From Cryptomeria japonica (lineage: Eukaryota > Streptophyta > Pinopsida > Cupressales > Cupressaceae), in assembly GCF_030272615.1 (NCBI RefSeq), contig NC_081415.1, positions 421,096,257 to 421,160,256 on the forward strand: 64,000 nt of DNA, read 5' to 3'. The first letter of the stretch is position 1. Each line of letters starts with the position of its first letter. Shown here piece after piece: positions 23,372 through 36,111 of this stretch. The position numbers were made by a program, and so were the translations under genes. The notes under the pieces are model-generated. The model was given only the letters and a program-made list of their open reading frames with translations, was not told the DNA's origin and made no database searches.

Positions 23372-23391
23372 GATTCACGTCGGGTTCACCA
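23372..23391 (-). other. Primer binding site, tRNA-Trp
   Basis: The minus strand reads TGGTGAACCCGACGTGAATC, two bases inside the 5' LTR. This is the complement of the 3' end of plant tRNA-Trp as I recall it (GATTCACGTCGGGTTCA plus CCA), a match over all 20 positions. Confidence 0.85.
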
Positions 23392-23393
23392 AA

Positions 23394-24804
23394 TGATGCC
23401 CTACTAAATGGACAAGGTTAGTCTAAGAGAAACAACACAAAACACACAAGAAACCGTTAGTGTTATTCAATCAAAAACTAATCTAAACAGGCATATCAAG
23501 AGAGACACTAAAATCATGCTAATATATCTAACTAATAAAACAAAGATAATGAGGCATCTCCAAATGCCTCTTAGCATGTTCTTAGCTCTTTCTCCCTTGT
23601 TCCTCTCCTCTCCAAGTTCCAAAATAGTGTAGCTCTCAACAGCTTTTTGCACTATGGATGCTTATGGAGGATTGAGATTTGAGTATTTTGCTTCAAATGT
23701 AAAATGAAAAGCTAAAATACTAGATGATAATAAAATGATTGATTTTATCCAAAATGACAAGATATTAGTTAATTATGCTAAAATGCTCTCTTAAAATGCC
23801 TATAGCTTAAATGCATACAAGTTTTTAGGATCTGGATTATGAAGAAATGGGTTCTATTTATAGGAAAAATGGAGCAATGGATGGTTGAGATTGAGTAATC
23901 TCAACAAGGGTCAGGATTGAATGATTTCAAATCCATGTGAGGGCTTTCAACCCAATCCCAAGATGACAAGTGTCAATGTGAGATAGGTTGAGAGGAGAGG
24001 GAATAAGCATTAAATGCTTGACATGACTTTGGGAGTTAATGTCAAGGTTGGTTAAATGAATAAACTCTTTATTCAAAGAATAAAGCTTTTATCCAATGGA
24101 TAAATTCTTGTGCAAATGTGAAATGGATAAATATCGTCAAAACAATAAATGTTTGGGGGGACAAGTTTGAAATAACCATAAATGGTTATGTAAGAGCCAT
24201 AAATGGTTATGTAAGAGCCATAAATGGTCATGTAAGAGCCATTAGTGGTCTTGGAAGACTTTGGGGGTTAATTTGTTGAACACACAAAACATTAAATGCT
24301 TTTCAAAGACTTTGGAATCTTTGAGAAGTGACTCCATTTTGCTTAGGAATGTGACAATAATTAGGGGATGGATTAGGCTAATTAGGAAGGGGTTAGAAGA
24401 ATCTAGAAGGGGATTAGATTTTTGCAAGTGGATTTGGTGGGTGAGGGAAAATAGGATTTTATTAAAATAAAAATTCATTTATTTCAATAAATGTGTGCAA
24501 GTTGCATTTGTAGGAAAATGCAAGTGGGGGGGGGGGGATAATGATTTAAATAAATGTTTTATTTAATTTATTTAAAATAGGAAAAGGGGATTTTATTAAA
24601 TAAATAGATTTTATTTATTTAATTGATTTGTATTTGGTTTAATGAATTAATTAAAATAAATTGAATAATTTATTTAATTAATAGAAGAATGTTTGGGGAT
24701 GAATTAATTAAATATTAATTTAATTAATTGATGGCTAGTGGATTTTTAATCAAATAAATAGCGAATATTTATTTAATTAAGCTGGACAGATTTGTGTGAC
24801 TACA
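23394..24804 (-). repeat. 5' LTR of the inner element
   Basis: This 1411-bp LTR serves as the promoter-bearing repeat for gag-pol. It differs from 6261-7656 by about 20 substitutions, an 8-bp deletion, one extra 21-bp unit near 24177-24247 and a longer G run near 24527. On the minus strand it begins TGTAGTCACACAAATC. Confidence 0.93.
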
Positions 24805-24809
24805 CTTAA
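24805..24809. repeat. Target site duplication (right), inner element
   Basis: CTTAA directly outside the 5' LTR, identical to 6256-6260. Confidence 0.92.
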
Positions 24810-26596
24810 TTTTATCACTATAATTACTACTGGAAACTTGAAACCTGTGCAATGATATCGAACATTTGCTATTTTGTGACATATATGTTGTATACTCAAC
24901 ATAGCACACATCTTGACTGCAATCGATATCCTTTTCTGCAGAAACATCATCTTGTTGGAAAAGGAAAATCTCATATTCTGGCACATAACTGAAAATACAT
25001 GCCTCTTTTACATTATCAGCTTGCATACTGAAATAAGGACTCTTTGAAGAATCCTCCTTCTTATTGATCGTATCAAGAAAGCTGTTATCAAGGGGAAATA
25101 AAGGATCAGAGGAAACCTCTTCACATACCATTTTCTTTCTTTGTTTCCATTCTAATGTCAACAATATTAGCAACAGGGGAAGACTGCTCATTGTTACCTA
25201 CCTTTGAATCAGATATTACCCCTTTATCTTCACAATATTCTATTTCAGAAGTTGATGCAATCGTCTCTAGATTCTCATTTGCTTCTTCATATAAAGGGTT
25301 AAGAATAACATGAAGACCCTTCTCAAAAATACTATAACAGAGCACGTCTGCATCTTCATCAAATAATGCATTGATTTTTTCACTAAAGTTATTTCTTATC
25401 TCATCTTCAAGTTGATAAGGAAACCAGGAATTTGAATCTGAACTGGAACAAAACCCAACAATACAATCCTCACAGATATTATCATCAAAAGCTGATGGTA
25501 ACTCATTATCTGAATTTTTATTATCATAGTCCTGCAAACTTTCATCCATTTCAAACATAAAACTTTCCAATTCTTCATACTCATTGTCATATCTATCTGA
25601 AACACAAGACTGCAAACCATTTCCCTGTGAGGTATTCTCCCTGGAGAAATCAATATTGTTGTCCTTCAATAAAGTGACTGACACCATATTTGTCTCTACA
25701 TCTAATATGTCAAACACCTTCTCCTTAGCCTCTTCTTCATCAATATGAGGAATAACCACTGTCTGGGACAAGTTCTCTTCACTCACAATTTTGTTCAAAT
25801 CATAATCGATAATAGGGCTAATGTAATCGATAGGAATATAAAAGTCTTGACATGGTCCTTTAGTTTCAGATTCATGTTTTGCTTCAAACCCTAACATATT
25901 AGGATGATATACCCTTGCAGATAGATAACCCCTAGGAATTCCATGTTTCAAATTGTTTTCAATCTCCATTGCTATCCTATAAGCCTGATGTAAGGTTTTA
26001 GGATCCTTATCTCTTAGCAAATAACTCTCTTCTTCTTAAAATGCAGCCAAATAAACAACTAAGAATACTGCATCATTTGGTCTATAACTGCTAGGAATGT
26101 TGTCCAATGCCCTAGCAAACCTAAGATTAAAAGTAGGTACTAACTCATCTTCTTCCTTTTGAATGTCCATGAATGTTTTCATAACTAAGCTTGGATCAAT
26201 TCTCTCACCAAATTGTTCCATGAATTCCACTTTCAACTCATTCCATGATGAGATAGAGCATACTGGCATGTAGGAGAACTACTCTCTAGCATTTTCCCTC
26301 AAAGGTTGAACACACAACTTCATGAAAACATCTTCCTAATTTATTTCAAAATCTTCCATTAATTCAGAAAACTCCTGCAAATGTTGTTGTGCTGATTTTG
26401 ACTTCTTCCCATTAAATCCTAGTAATTGTTCCCTAACCCCTATAGGAAAAGGATTTGGGAAACCTTAGATACCATCAAAATTTAATGGTTTATATCTTTC
26501 CCTTAAGAAAGCTCTATGATGACTCGACATAGATTGCACATTTGTTTTTGACATTTCATAAGGAAACACATGCACATGATACATATTTTCATTCAT
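24805..26596 (-). pseudogene. Gag of the outer element, broken, with a long acidic tail
   Basis: The frame starts at the ATG at 26594-26596 (MNENMYHV). It runs in one phase to about 25130 with several in-frame stops (near 26466, 26340, 26283 and at 26036-26038), then shifts frame near 25125-25190 and continues to the inner element. The capsid part carries the plant Gag pattern: HLQEFSELMEDF, then LKVEFMEQF, TFNLRFARALDNIP and LHQAYRIAMEIENN. The C-terminal ~400 residues are strongly acidic (EEYEELESFMFEMDE-type) without a zinc knuckle, protease motif or other domain I recognise. The frame originally ended at 6169 beyond the inserted element. Confidence 0.78.
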
Positions 26597-27361
26597 TCCC
26601 TTATTTCTTTCCCTTCTCTTGAACTATTACATTATAAAGATCAAAACATACTCCATCTAATCTTATACAGAAAGATGAAAACCAATCACAAGAGCATGTA
26701 AAATGATCACTACCATTCCCTTCCTTAGTGCTTCTTTCACTATTTAGGGAACATTTTTTTTTACAATTTTCATGAAAATACACTTGACTCATGAAAATTT
26801 AAATACCTAGAAATGCTGAAACGGATGTTGCCTTCTTCAACATGGGATTTGCAAAAATCACCTTCAATCCTTCAAATATTTAACACTGATCTTTTGATAG
26901 AGTCGCCACCTCCTTGCAGAGGACAAATACTCAAACAACTAAAATTTCTTCACACGTCAGATTTTTTTCAACATAACACTACGACACTTCCTTATCATCA
27001 AATGGCCTTACTAATTCTATCCTTAACTTGTCAGGGTACTTCATCATAAGAGCTCAAATCTACTTCATCCTTCCTTCAAATTTCTTGGTTCTTCTTCAAG
27101 TAGACACACACTGGTGCATAGATCTCAGAGTCTCAGATTCGCCACTCACAACTGTGAGGTATTACATATAATCTTGAAAAATGGACAGATCTGGACCGAA
27201 CTCTTTATAGAACAAGAACTACAATAGATTTCTCAATGACATTTATGAGAATTGACTCAAACCGACAAGGGACAGATTAAGAAGCTTCTTCACTCTATGG
27301 GCAAAATCTCCACTATATTTTAGCAAATTTTTTCTAACCAGAGATTCTCTACAGTTCCTTT
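26597..27361 (-). other. Leader of the outer element
   Basis: Sequence between the primer site and gag. A 63-codon minus-strand frame at 26601-26792 overlaps the start of Gag out of phase, and I do not support it as a gene. Confidence 0.5.
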
Positions 27362-27381
27362 CATCCCTAGTAGAGTCACCA
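27362..27381 (-). other. Primer binding site, probably tRNA-Arg, decayed
   Basis: The minus strand reads TGGTGACTCTACTAGGGATG, five bases inside the 5' LTR. It resembles the complement of plant tRNA-Arg (TGGCGACTCCACTGGGGATC) with C-to-T and G-to-A changes at three positions. Ogre-type elements commonly use tRNA-Arg. Confidence 0.65.
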
Positions 27382-28698
27382 ATTTTTGTTGGTTCCCAAA
27401 ATGAACAACAGGTTTACATTGCTTACAGGGCAGAGACCAAGCTGATTTCCTCCAAATATCTATGGAGAGCCACCTCCAACTATCAATATCTGTCAGGATT
27501 GGACCAACAATAACAAGGATAGAAAGTCCTTTTGCGCTTTAGGCTCTGCAAAACCAGGGAGGGTGATCCCTTCAGTAAGATATCCTGCTCTCTGCAACGG
27601 TACTCAGGAACTTACTGAAAAAAAATAGATTATCTCATAATAAGACTCAACAAAAAGGGAGAATGCTCAAGGATGGCAAATCCTTCAGTGATCCTCAACC
27701 TTAAGCTAGAGTATGAGAGAGGGTGAGACAACTTTCAAAAAATACCTAAATCTTAGCAAATGATTGTTCTGATATTTATAAGATTCGTTCTGAGAGATCA
27801 TAAAGAAGATAAAACTGGAAATTGATAAACTAATGAGATTTGCTAGTGGATACCAATTCCTTATTCATTTGGGTTACAGAGTCTATGAACAGTGTTACTG
27901 AAAATCTGATAAAATTTCATCTAATAGCTGGTCTAGCCTGAAACGATACCGCCTTACAATATTGCTCTGCTTATAATCCTTCATCTGAACTACTTATCAA
28001 ATCCTATGGCGAGCCTTATTTCCTTTGTAATATCATTTAAGCATTTTAGTTAACCCCTTGGGCTAAAGAATTGAATAGAAGAATACATACATCATAAAAA
28101 TGCAATAAACAAACTCTCATGCCCAAACTTTTGGGCAAAAACGGAACAACAAATTTTTTTTTTGAAACAACATAAAAATACTAAATACTCTAATGTTTAA
28201 AATGGAATAAATAAGTTTTGTCTTAACTAAAGGTTAACTCGGGAATAAAAAGAATGGTTTCCTAAAGTTGATTTAATCATCTCAATCATTATAGTGTTAA
28301 CATTTAGAGTAGACTAATTATACCCCCAAAAGGGTTATCCCAACTTAATTAATTAATTTAGCTAAATTAATTAATTCCCCTAATTAAAATTCTCCACTAA
28401 TGAATCAAGAGATATTAATTACCTCAATAGTATTTAAATACTCAAGGCTAAATAAAATAACATTAACTCATATTAAAATTAATTAATTGAGCAAACACGA
28501 ATACACTTTTAAATTAGACTAATTAAGTTAACCAAATTGAAATATTATTTTCTTAATAAATTCATTTCTTATTAAAGACATATTTTAATTCCCCCTAGAT
28601 ATTAAATATCATGTATTGACCTTTTATGTTTAACTAAACATTTTACTTTTTAATAGAATCCAATATTTAAATTTACAAAAGAAATTTAACTTAACTTC

Positions 28699-28991
<293 letters not shown>

Positions 28992-29404
28992 ATAATATTC
29001 CCCAAAATTAATTGTAGAAATACTTTCCCATTAATTTAATTAAATACAAATGGGCTTTACCCATTTCAAATTGAAAAGGGATTTTCCACTCTTTTTATTT
29101 ATATTAATATAAAATTTTGAACCCTAACTAGGGTTGAATAAACTCTATAACTAAACTCCCTTTTTCTTTTTATCTTTATCAAAGCTAATCCTAACCCGAA
29201 ATTGGGTTAGGGCTACTTTTCTCTAACTTATTTTTTAATTTTTTTGTGTGTGTGCAGGTGCAGCCATGACATCTGAACAAAGGAAGGGGCCATAGTTTAC
29301 AACAGGCTGGGGGGTTGTGTGTACAGGGGCCGAAGGCCTGGTCTGCACGATGCTGAGTCCGTAGGGCCGAGGGTTTCCGTAGAGGGAGGGGGATGCTGGC
29401 GGTT

Positions 29405-29575
29405 GGGCGGTGCCACCAGTGGGTCACCCCACTGGGTGGGTCGCGGCCCACACAATGGCACGACCCACTGTGGGGGTTGCGGTCCACTTAGTGGCCGCGG
29501 TCTACATAGTGGCGCGACCCACTGTGGAGGTCGTGGACCACCCAGTGGCCATGGCCCGCGGCTCCCCATAGTGAT
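29405..29575. repeat. GC-rich degenerate tandem repeat
   Basis: A ~40-bp motif around CGACCCACTGTGG and GTGGCCGCGGTC is repeated about four times in a GC-rich island surrounded by AT-rich DNA. Open frames on both strands are by-products of composition. Confidence 0.6.
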
Positions 29576-29731
29576 ATGGCCGCCCTGCATAACTTGCGAT
29601 TCAATTTTTTTTTCAATATATATATATATAACGACATAAACAAAAAACATAATCATAGCATAAAGTTAAATGATAGAATGTAAGGGTAGAATGTATTTCC
29701 CCCCCTTTTTTTTTGATAGCAGCATACAAGT

Positions 29732-29733
<2 letters not shown>

Positions 29734-29764
<31 letters not shown>
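29734..29764. repeat. (TA)n microsatellite
   Basis: About 15 uninterrupted TA units; a shorter one lies at 29826-29840. Confidence 0.9.
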
Positions 29765-29767
<3 letters not shown>

Positions 29768-30389
29768 AATACAACAGTTCAGAGATAAATTTACAACTTT
29801 AGGCATAAACTTTATATAATGTGCATATATATATATATATGAGTATATATATAAATATATTTATGATTAAATTTATATTTCAATAGCTTTAACAAGATGA
29901 TTTCAAATAAACAGTAGAGAAGTAAATTTTATTTTCTTTTATAGCATATAGTTTCCTTTTGATTTGAAATATACAATATCTAGATTTAGAAAAATACTTT
30001 CCACTTCTACATGCATTTTTAGATTAGGAAAAATATAACAATAAATTTATTTACAACTGCAACTATTTTTTTTTAAAATACCTGCACTACTACATTTAAC
30101 TAATTCCATTTCTTTTCCAATAGCTAATATGACATAAATAAATTTCATTTCAAATCCATTTCTAGAAGTAAAAATCAATAAGGAATAACTCAAATATCTA
30201 TATGGAAATGACTCAAATTTTATTCTTTTCTTTGTAAGAATATACTTAAATAAAATACATCTTTATTTCTTGAAATGAAAATTTTCAAACAAATATGCTT
30301 ATTACATCATGGATCCCCTTTTACAAGTAGGTAGATAACAAAATCAAGCCTATCATTTCTACTAAATGAGGGCTTGCCAAATACATGTA

Positions 30390-30409
30390 TTTTTTTTTTT
30401 TTTTTTTTT
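30390..30409 (-). repeat. Poly-T tract, possibly the poly-A tail of a minus-strand retroposon
   Basis: Twenty consecutive T on the plus strand. A retroposed transcript on the minus strand ending here is possible, covering about 30600-30410. I found no clear target duplication or internal promoter boxes. Confidence 0.35.
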
Positions 30410-33400
30410 GCAATTAAATACAAATTAACAATACTAGGATCAACCATAGCTTCCCTTCCAATCTTTTCCCAATCAAACCTGCAATAAAAACTTGTAGGTT
30501 GTGACCATGGAGGCTCACCTCCCAACCTAGGCTTACAAGAAGCCACCCCCGAACTAGGAGAACCAAGGCTAAACGGGAGACACACAATCAATACACATAC
30601 AAGCAAGAAAACTCACAACATTCACACTCCCAACCCAAGGATAGACATCATCACTTATGCGAATTTTCAAGTGGGGTGAAGGTGGACCAAATACCTAGAC
30701 GAGAATTTTGCAAGTAGAAGAACATAATGCCATTGCAAGGCTACCAAGAAGCACATCCACAAGTTCCAAACTTGTCCCAACAATTCCTTATGTCCCCTAA
30801 GGCATACAAGCCAACAAACTCCCCTTATGACCCCCATTGCATAAACAAAACACTATGCAACAAGGGTCCCATAATCTCTTGTGAATCACTCTCTTCCAAA
30901 GAGAGCCTCTACACTCATAGGCTGTCAAACAACCCTTCACCCCAAGGCCACTTTATCCTCCCAAGGGTGAGTTTGGCCTTGAAAACTCCCAAAACAATAA
31001 CATAAAACCTCAATACAAACACATAGGGAAGAACTCAACATCTTCCTAAACATGCTAAGAAATCAACAATGGAAAAACAACTACAACAAATAATCTTTTC
31101 AAATACAAAGCAACATACATGAGATAGTAAACCAACCAACCTTAAATCTGCTAAAAGGATGAAAAGATGTTGTAGGAGAGCTACACAATCCACTAACTTT
31201 TCCTTCATAATACTTAGCCAAAAACTTCCCAAATCCAAGACCAATTTCTCAAGAAAATCTATGTCTCTAAAACTAGAGTGTGGGTGAACAAACTTCTCCC
31301 TCCCAAACCATTCCCTAAGAAGACACTCCTCACTCTTTCCAATCCTCTTGGGAAGGGTGAGGGATGTTCATAGGTTGGTCTTCCCAACATCTTACAAGCC
31401 CTCTAGCCAAGGCACCTAAAAAAGGTAAAAGGAATGGGGAAGAGCAATGTCACTCATGAGGAGGGTTGGCTAATGTAGGTAGGATCCTCAAAAGTTGAAA
31501 TTCGGTCAACTTGGAAAACTCAACTTTTGGGTTGACTAAATAGTCCCTAGGGAGTGGACACATGGCTAAATTTGGCCTTCATCCATAGGTACATCATATG
31601 GCCCACTAAAAATGCCCCTAACTTGACCCTAGGAGTTAGTTTAACCCTCTAGAAAATCACCCAAAGTTTACCTACGGATCAACCCTGAGTTGACCTTTCT
31701 AATGGCTCCCTATCCAAGACTTTCTTGGGGCCATACTAGGATAATTGAAAAATGCATTGGTAAAACAAATTCCTTCCAAGGGACATGTCATTGCCAAATC
31801 ACTTTACAACACATGTGTCAAGTGACACCACAAAAATAATTACACATCACTAAAATAAACATGGCAATGTCCCTTTTTTGAAATTAATAAATTAAATAAT
31901 TTTCAAATTAAACACACATCCAAGCATAAACATTTACAAATTAAAACACATTTACAAATGAGGTGTTGTCTCTCCAAATAGACAACCCTTGGCTTCACAA
32001 ACACACATAGGTTTAGGCTTGATTGTCTGAATAGTTTCCATGGTCACATGGAATAATTTTCCTGCACATCTCACTTTGCACATTAGTAATTCCAAAAATC
32101 ACATATAATATTTTCATATGAAAAGAATACAATTCAGATATTGCATACAATTTTAATTATAATAATCAAGTTTCCAATTATCTAATAACATCCACATAAA
32201 ATAATCTACTAAATGGCATCACCATAATCATCATGGAATTAAAATTTACAGTGCATGCATCTATAATCTCTAGCATAAAAATAAAGTACTGCAAATCAAA
32301 GTAAATGACATCATCATATCAATGTTATCCAAACACTGGATCATATAAAATCTATGTCCATAAAGCATCAAAATATAAAATCAATACTAGGTCCAACATG
32401 AAAATAACTTAAATTCTATGACGGCTCGGGATAGGGCCTCACACAAACAAAACCCTTGATCCCATTTGCTTAAAAGAAGATAAAATCACACATAGGAGAG
32501 TAAAGATTGGGAAAATATATTCGCATTAATATCGTAGCTATCTTTTATCAGATGATAGCCAACAAATTCAAATACAAAATGACCCACTTGAAAAAGGGGA
32601 ACCTGCAACTGTTCTATTACTTTGTTGCTCTACAATATAACATTACAGTCCTTGTTATTCCCTATGACTCTCTAGAACTATTTTGGACTTAACCTTGTAG
32701 AAAAGATCTATTTTATAGAGATCCTTCTTAGAAAATTTGGACCCTAACTAATGGACTTGAATTCCCTTTTATAGAAAACAAGGGAGTGACAAGCTTCAGG
32801 CCATTAGATACTTGTCAACAAAACCGAGCCTTAGAGGCTATGCACAATTCTTGTTACAATCACTCCTTATCCGCATGATGGCGCCCGTGATGAGGTGGAA
32901 CCAAAATTTCCAATTGATTATTGGTAGAAACAAATATACTTGAGCCGTGTTGATATCACCCAAATACTCCCGAATGGACTTTGAGATGCTCAGTCTGTTC
33001 CATAGCATTTCTCTTCCTGAAAAGGAAAATAGATCCCAGCATGAAACAAGACTTTCCCTCCAAATTAAAGGAAAATATCCAACCTTTATGCCCCAAATCA
33101 GAGAAAATGGAAAGAGGAACTTGGGGGTAAATATGATTTGTTGAGAAGGCATTGCAGCTTCCCTGATGCTACAGAGATGACTAGTTGCCGGTCCTCACTC
33201 AAACAAATCCTTCTTCCAGTTATCCATGAGCTCCCTCTTGGAACACTCTGCCAACGAAATGCAGAGTAAGAGCGGGGAATAGGCCTAGGGTGACTTTTCT
33301 TAAAAAGAAAAGGATTTCACACCCCCTCTAACAATCCCCTGAGCTTTCACATCCCCTCTGGCAATGAACAACATTAAACTAGAGAAATATCATCCATCCA

Positions 33401-34918
33401 GTGTCACAAAATATGGAGTGACTCCATTCTTAATTTTGTTTGAACACCATCCTCTCACTTATGAAGAACTGTTCTCAGAAAAATGAAGAAGCTTGAATTT
33501 GTTTCTACCCATTCTATCATATGCCTAGTGAATTTATAACCAAAAATTCTTTTCAATGTGGCAGTGTTAATCCATGTGAAGAATCATCACCTTGATATCT
33601 TCTGCTCAACTTGTTAGCTACAGATTCCAACAATTATGCCTTAACTCAAATCACCACCATTTCCTAGGCCATCACTCTATTGCCACTGGTATGCGTTCAC
33701 CTTATGCAAATGATTTTATTATGATCTTATTCATTTTTTCAATGTATAGTCTTCTTCTTCAAGATTTCTGTCAACAAATAAATCTCTGAATTCATCAAAG
33801 AACTTGTGATTCATCACACTTGAACTGGAAGCTTTTCCAAATCCTTTCACATCTCTGAGCTATCATCTTTGACTATCAAATCAATCCTAAATTGACAAGT
33901 CTGAATCCCATTCATTATGCCTTTTCCCGTGAGCTATGATTGGGTCATCCAAAATCCCTCCAAACTTCTCATTTGAAACCTTGCCGCAGATCTCATCTAG
34001 CTTGGAAAATCTAACGGTCATTTCTTGCCAACTTAGCACTTTGACTTTCCAACTGTGCTTGTGGACCCACAAAACCCTGACTGAATAGTGCTATATCATG
34101 CTTCCACCAAGCTCCGTTAGCAACCTCTCTTTAAGCCTTCCTGATCATCTCGAGACACGTGACTTCATCCTGTGATGTCACGGTCCTTAATCTCCTTGCA
34201 ACTTCCAGTGCAGGAATACGAGGGTCGTCCGATCTGTTCAATCTTTACTGCTTTGCATATTGCTCGTCAACTCCTCCAAGACTTAAAAGTCGAGCACCTT
34301 TTACCTTAGGATAAAAACATCTCCATTCATTCTGAGCATGTGCAAATTGATGGGATAGTTAGTAGACTGACCTTAACCGCCTGCGAATTGGTAACACAAT
34401 ACTTTCGACCGGCTGCGCTGCTAACCTTGTCGGTTTCTATTGATAACATGTGACACAATCTTGTGATGCCGCGGTCATTAAAATCCTTGCACCTTTGATT
34501 GCAGGGAAGCGCTAGCCATTGGATGCATCCTTTCTTTAACAAACGATCAGAGTATTTAGGACCTTTTGGACTTAGGAAAATACAAGTGCAGGCATAAATA
34601 TTTTAAAAAGGGGATCGGTAATAGGAAAGTTATGCGCTTGACTTAGGGGAATTATTATTTCACAAACCGGTTGATCAACATTATGCTTAGGGAATAAGAC
34701 GACCCTGCTCATGGAAAGGGTACCCTCGATTTTAAGTGGGAAAAATTAACAACAAAATATATCATCGCTAGGGTTTTCTTTACAAAATGTAAGAAGTTTT
34801 GATAAACCCTAAACCCTAGACCTTGAATCGTTCACAGAGAATACAAGTAAAACCTGAAAAATCAATGTTTTGGGCTTAAAATTTGAAAATTTCATGAAAT
34901 CAATTTTAAGGGCTATCA

Positions 34919-34923
34919 GCCCC
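34919..34923. repeat. Target site duplication (right), outer element
   Basis: GCCCC immediately after CTATCA, matching 3348-3352. Confidence 0.85.
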
Positions 34924-34952
34924 AAAGACATGAAGAAAGAAAATATGGATAG

Positions 34953-35033
34953 ACTAACAAGTCTATACTACGAAGCATTGGATGCCCCAAAGACACGAAC
35001 ACATCCAATGCTTCATAGTATAGACTTGTTAGT
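34953..35033. repeat. 32-bp inverted repeat (hairpin) beside the outer element
   Basis: Positions 34953-34984 and 35002-35033 are reverse complements with one mismatch and a 17-base loop. The apex contains GATGCCCCAAAGACA, which also occurs at the outer element's insertion site (3343-3352 joined to 34924-34931). Confidence 0.85.
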
Positions 35034-36084
35034 GTACTCATCTTTTCTCTCATCTTTTCCTTTAAGGTTTGATATTCATGGGAATCTGTAACTCTGCGTA
35101 TAAGAAGCCGATCCAAGCAACTTGTGGTGTTGTTGTTCGTGTTGGTTCTATTGGACCCTGCAATTAAGATTCAATACACATTATTCAATAAGATTAACAA
35201 TGCAACATGATGAAATATTGAAAAGTGCATTAACTTATTGAGCTTCTCTTTGTTTCAAGAATAGTTTAATATTCTCTACTTAATAGGGCCAACCACGTAA
35301 TGTTTTAATTGAAAAATTATTAGTTCAATGATTGCAAGTTTTGTGTAGAAGATGCTCTAAAATCTTGAAATGTAAAATTTCTAACTGTTTTATGGGAAGC
35401 CTTAGATATGAGGGGATATATTTTTGTCTTATTTAAGTCCTTAGTTTGACTTATCTATGAAGTATAAAAAATGGGCTTATCATCCCATTTTAATTATTGC
35501 AAAAGATTGAAAAAGCCATTTTTAAATGGGTTCACGTGAAACTGTGATGTTTAAGTTTGAAATCAATCCCTAGGTTTGGAGGGAACTTTTGAAGGCTTCT
35601 CCAACCCTACATTTGACCTGAATACAAAAGAATCAAAGTTGGACCCATAGTTAACTTTAGTTATAAAGAATAGATTGTATTTCTCTCCCAAGAAGCCCTA
35701 GTTTTCTTTCAGCTTAATCATGACCGCCAAAGATGAGGAGTTTCAATCCTAACAACAAATTTTGGATGGTAATAGTGGCTGAAAGATGCAACAACAACAG
35801 TTTAATGAAGGGACAACAATTACTCTTAAATTAAGGGACAACCGTTACTCTTAAATGATGCCATCTAGTAAGAACCTAGTGGATGCAAGGAATATATGAT
35901 TAATGAAATTCAATAAATAGGCATCATTATTCTTTTGGCAATATCATATGTTGTAGATACAACAATGTTGGACATAAATTATAGTATTGTAGGAGTAATC
36001 CTGTGAGATCATTCAGGTATAATATAATAGTAGGAACATTGGACAAGAAAAAGAAATAACCTAAGAATTTTTTGAGAAGAAAAC
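35034..36084. other. Interval between the outer retrotransposon and the DNA transposon; no gene seen
   Basis: Contains the right copy of the ~153-bp repeat (35298-35452) and otherwise AT-rich sequence with no supported frame. Confidence 0.5.
35298..35452 (+). repeat. Right copy of the ~153-bp direct repeat
   Basis: Near-identical to 2596-2748, in the same orientation, outside the outer element on its other side. Confidence 0.6.
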
Positions 36085-36088
36085 AAGG
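36085..36088. repeat. 4-bp target duplication (left), DNA transposon
   Basis: AAGG before the left terminal inverted repeat, repeated at 47155-47158 after the right one. Confidence 0.6.
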
Positions 36089-36111
36089 GGGTAAGTGCAC
36101 AAAGATGGTGG
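36089..36111 (+). repeat. Left terminal inverted repeat
   Basis: 23 bp, 21 matching the reverse complement of 47132-47154. Confidence 0.72.

Larger units (their letters stand above)
6261..24804 (-). mobile_element. Inner Tat-lineage Ty3/gypsy retrotransposon with an antisense PMD gene
   Basis: An 18.5-kb element with TG...CA LTRs, a perfect 5-bp duplication, a tRNA-Trp primer site and a polypurine tract, inserted inside the gag of the outer element. On the minus strand it encodes one long gag-pol frame with Gag, retropepsin, G-patch, reverse transcriptase, two RNase H domains and integrase. A second, archaeal-type RNase H is the hallmark of the plant Tat group (Ogre/Retand-like). Between integrase and the 3' LTR are 5.7 kb holding a plus-strand PMD gene. 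By eye the LTRs differ by about 20 substitutions over 1.39 kb plus a few indels, so the insertion is fairly young. This copy cannot make functional protein. Confidence 0.93.

Noticed and set aside
28115..28145. Helitron 3' end (GCCCAAACTTTTGGGC hairpin)
   Set aside because: No CTRR-T follows the hairpin in either orientation and no TC start was found.
29191..29656. Overlapping Gly/Pro-rich frames on both strands
   Set aside because: They reflect the GC-rich tandem repeat and have no start context or domain.
30307..30606. 99-codon minus-strand frame as a gene
   Set aside because: Its end runs into the poly-T tract as a lysine string; at best a retroposon fragment.
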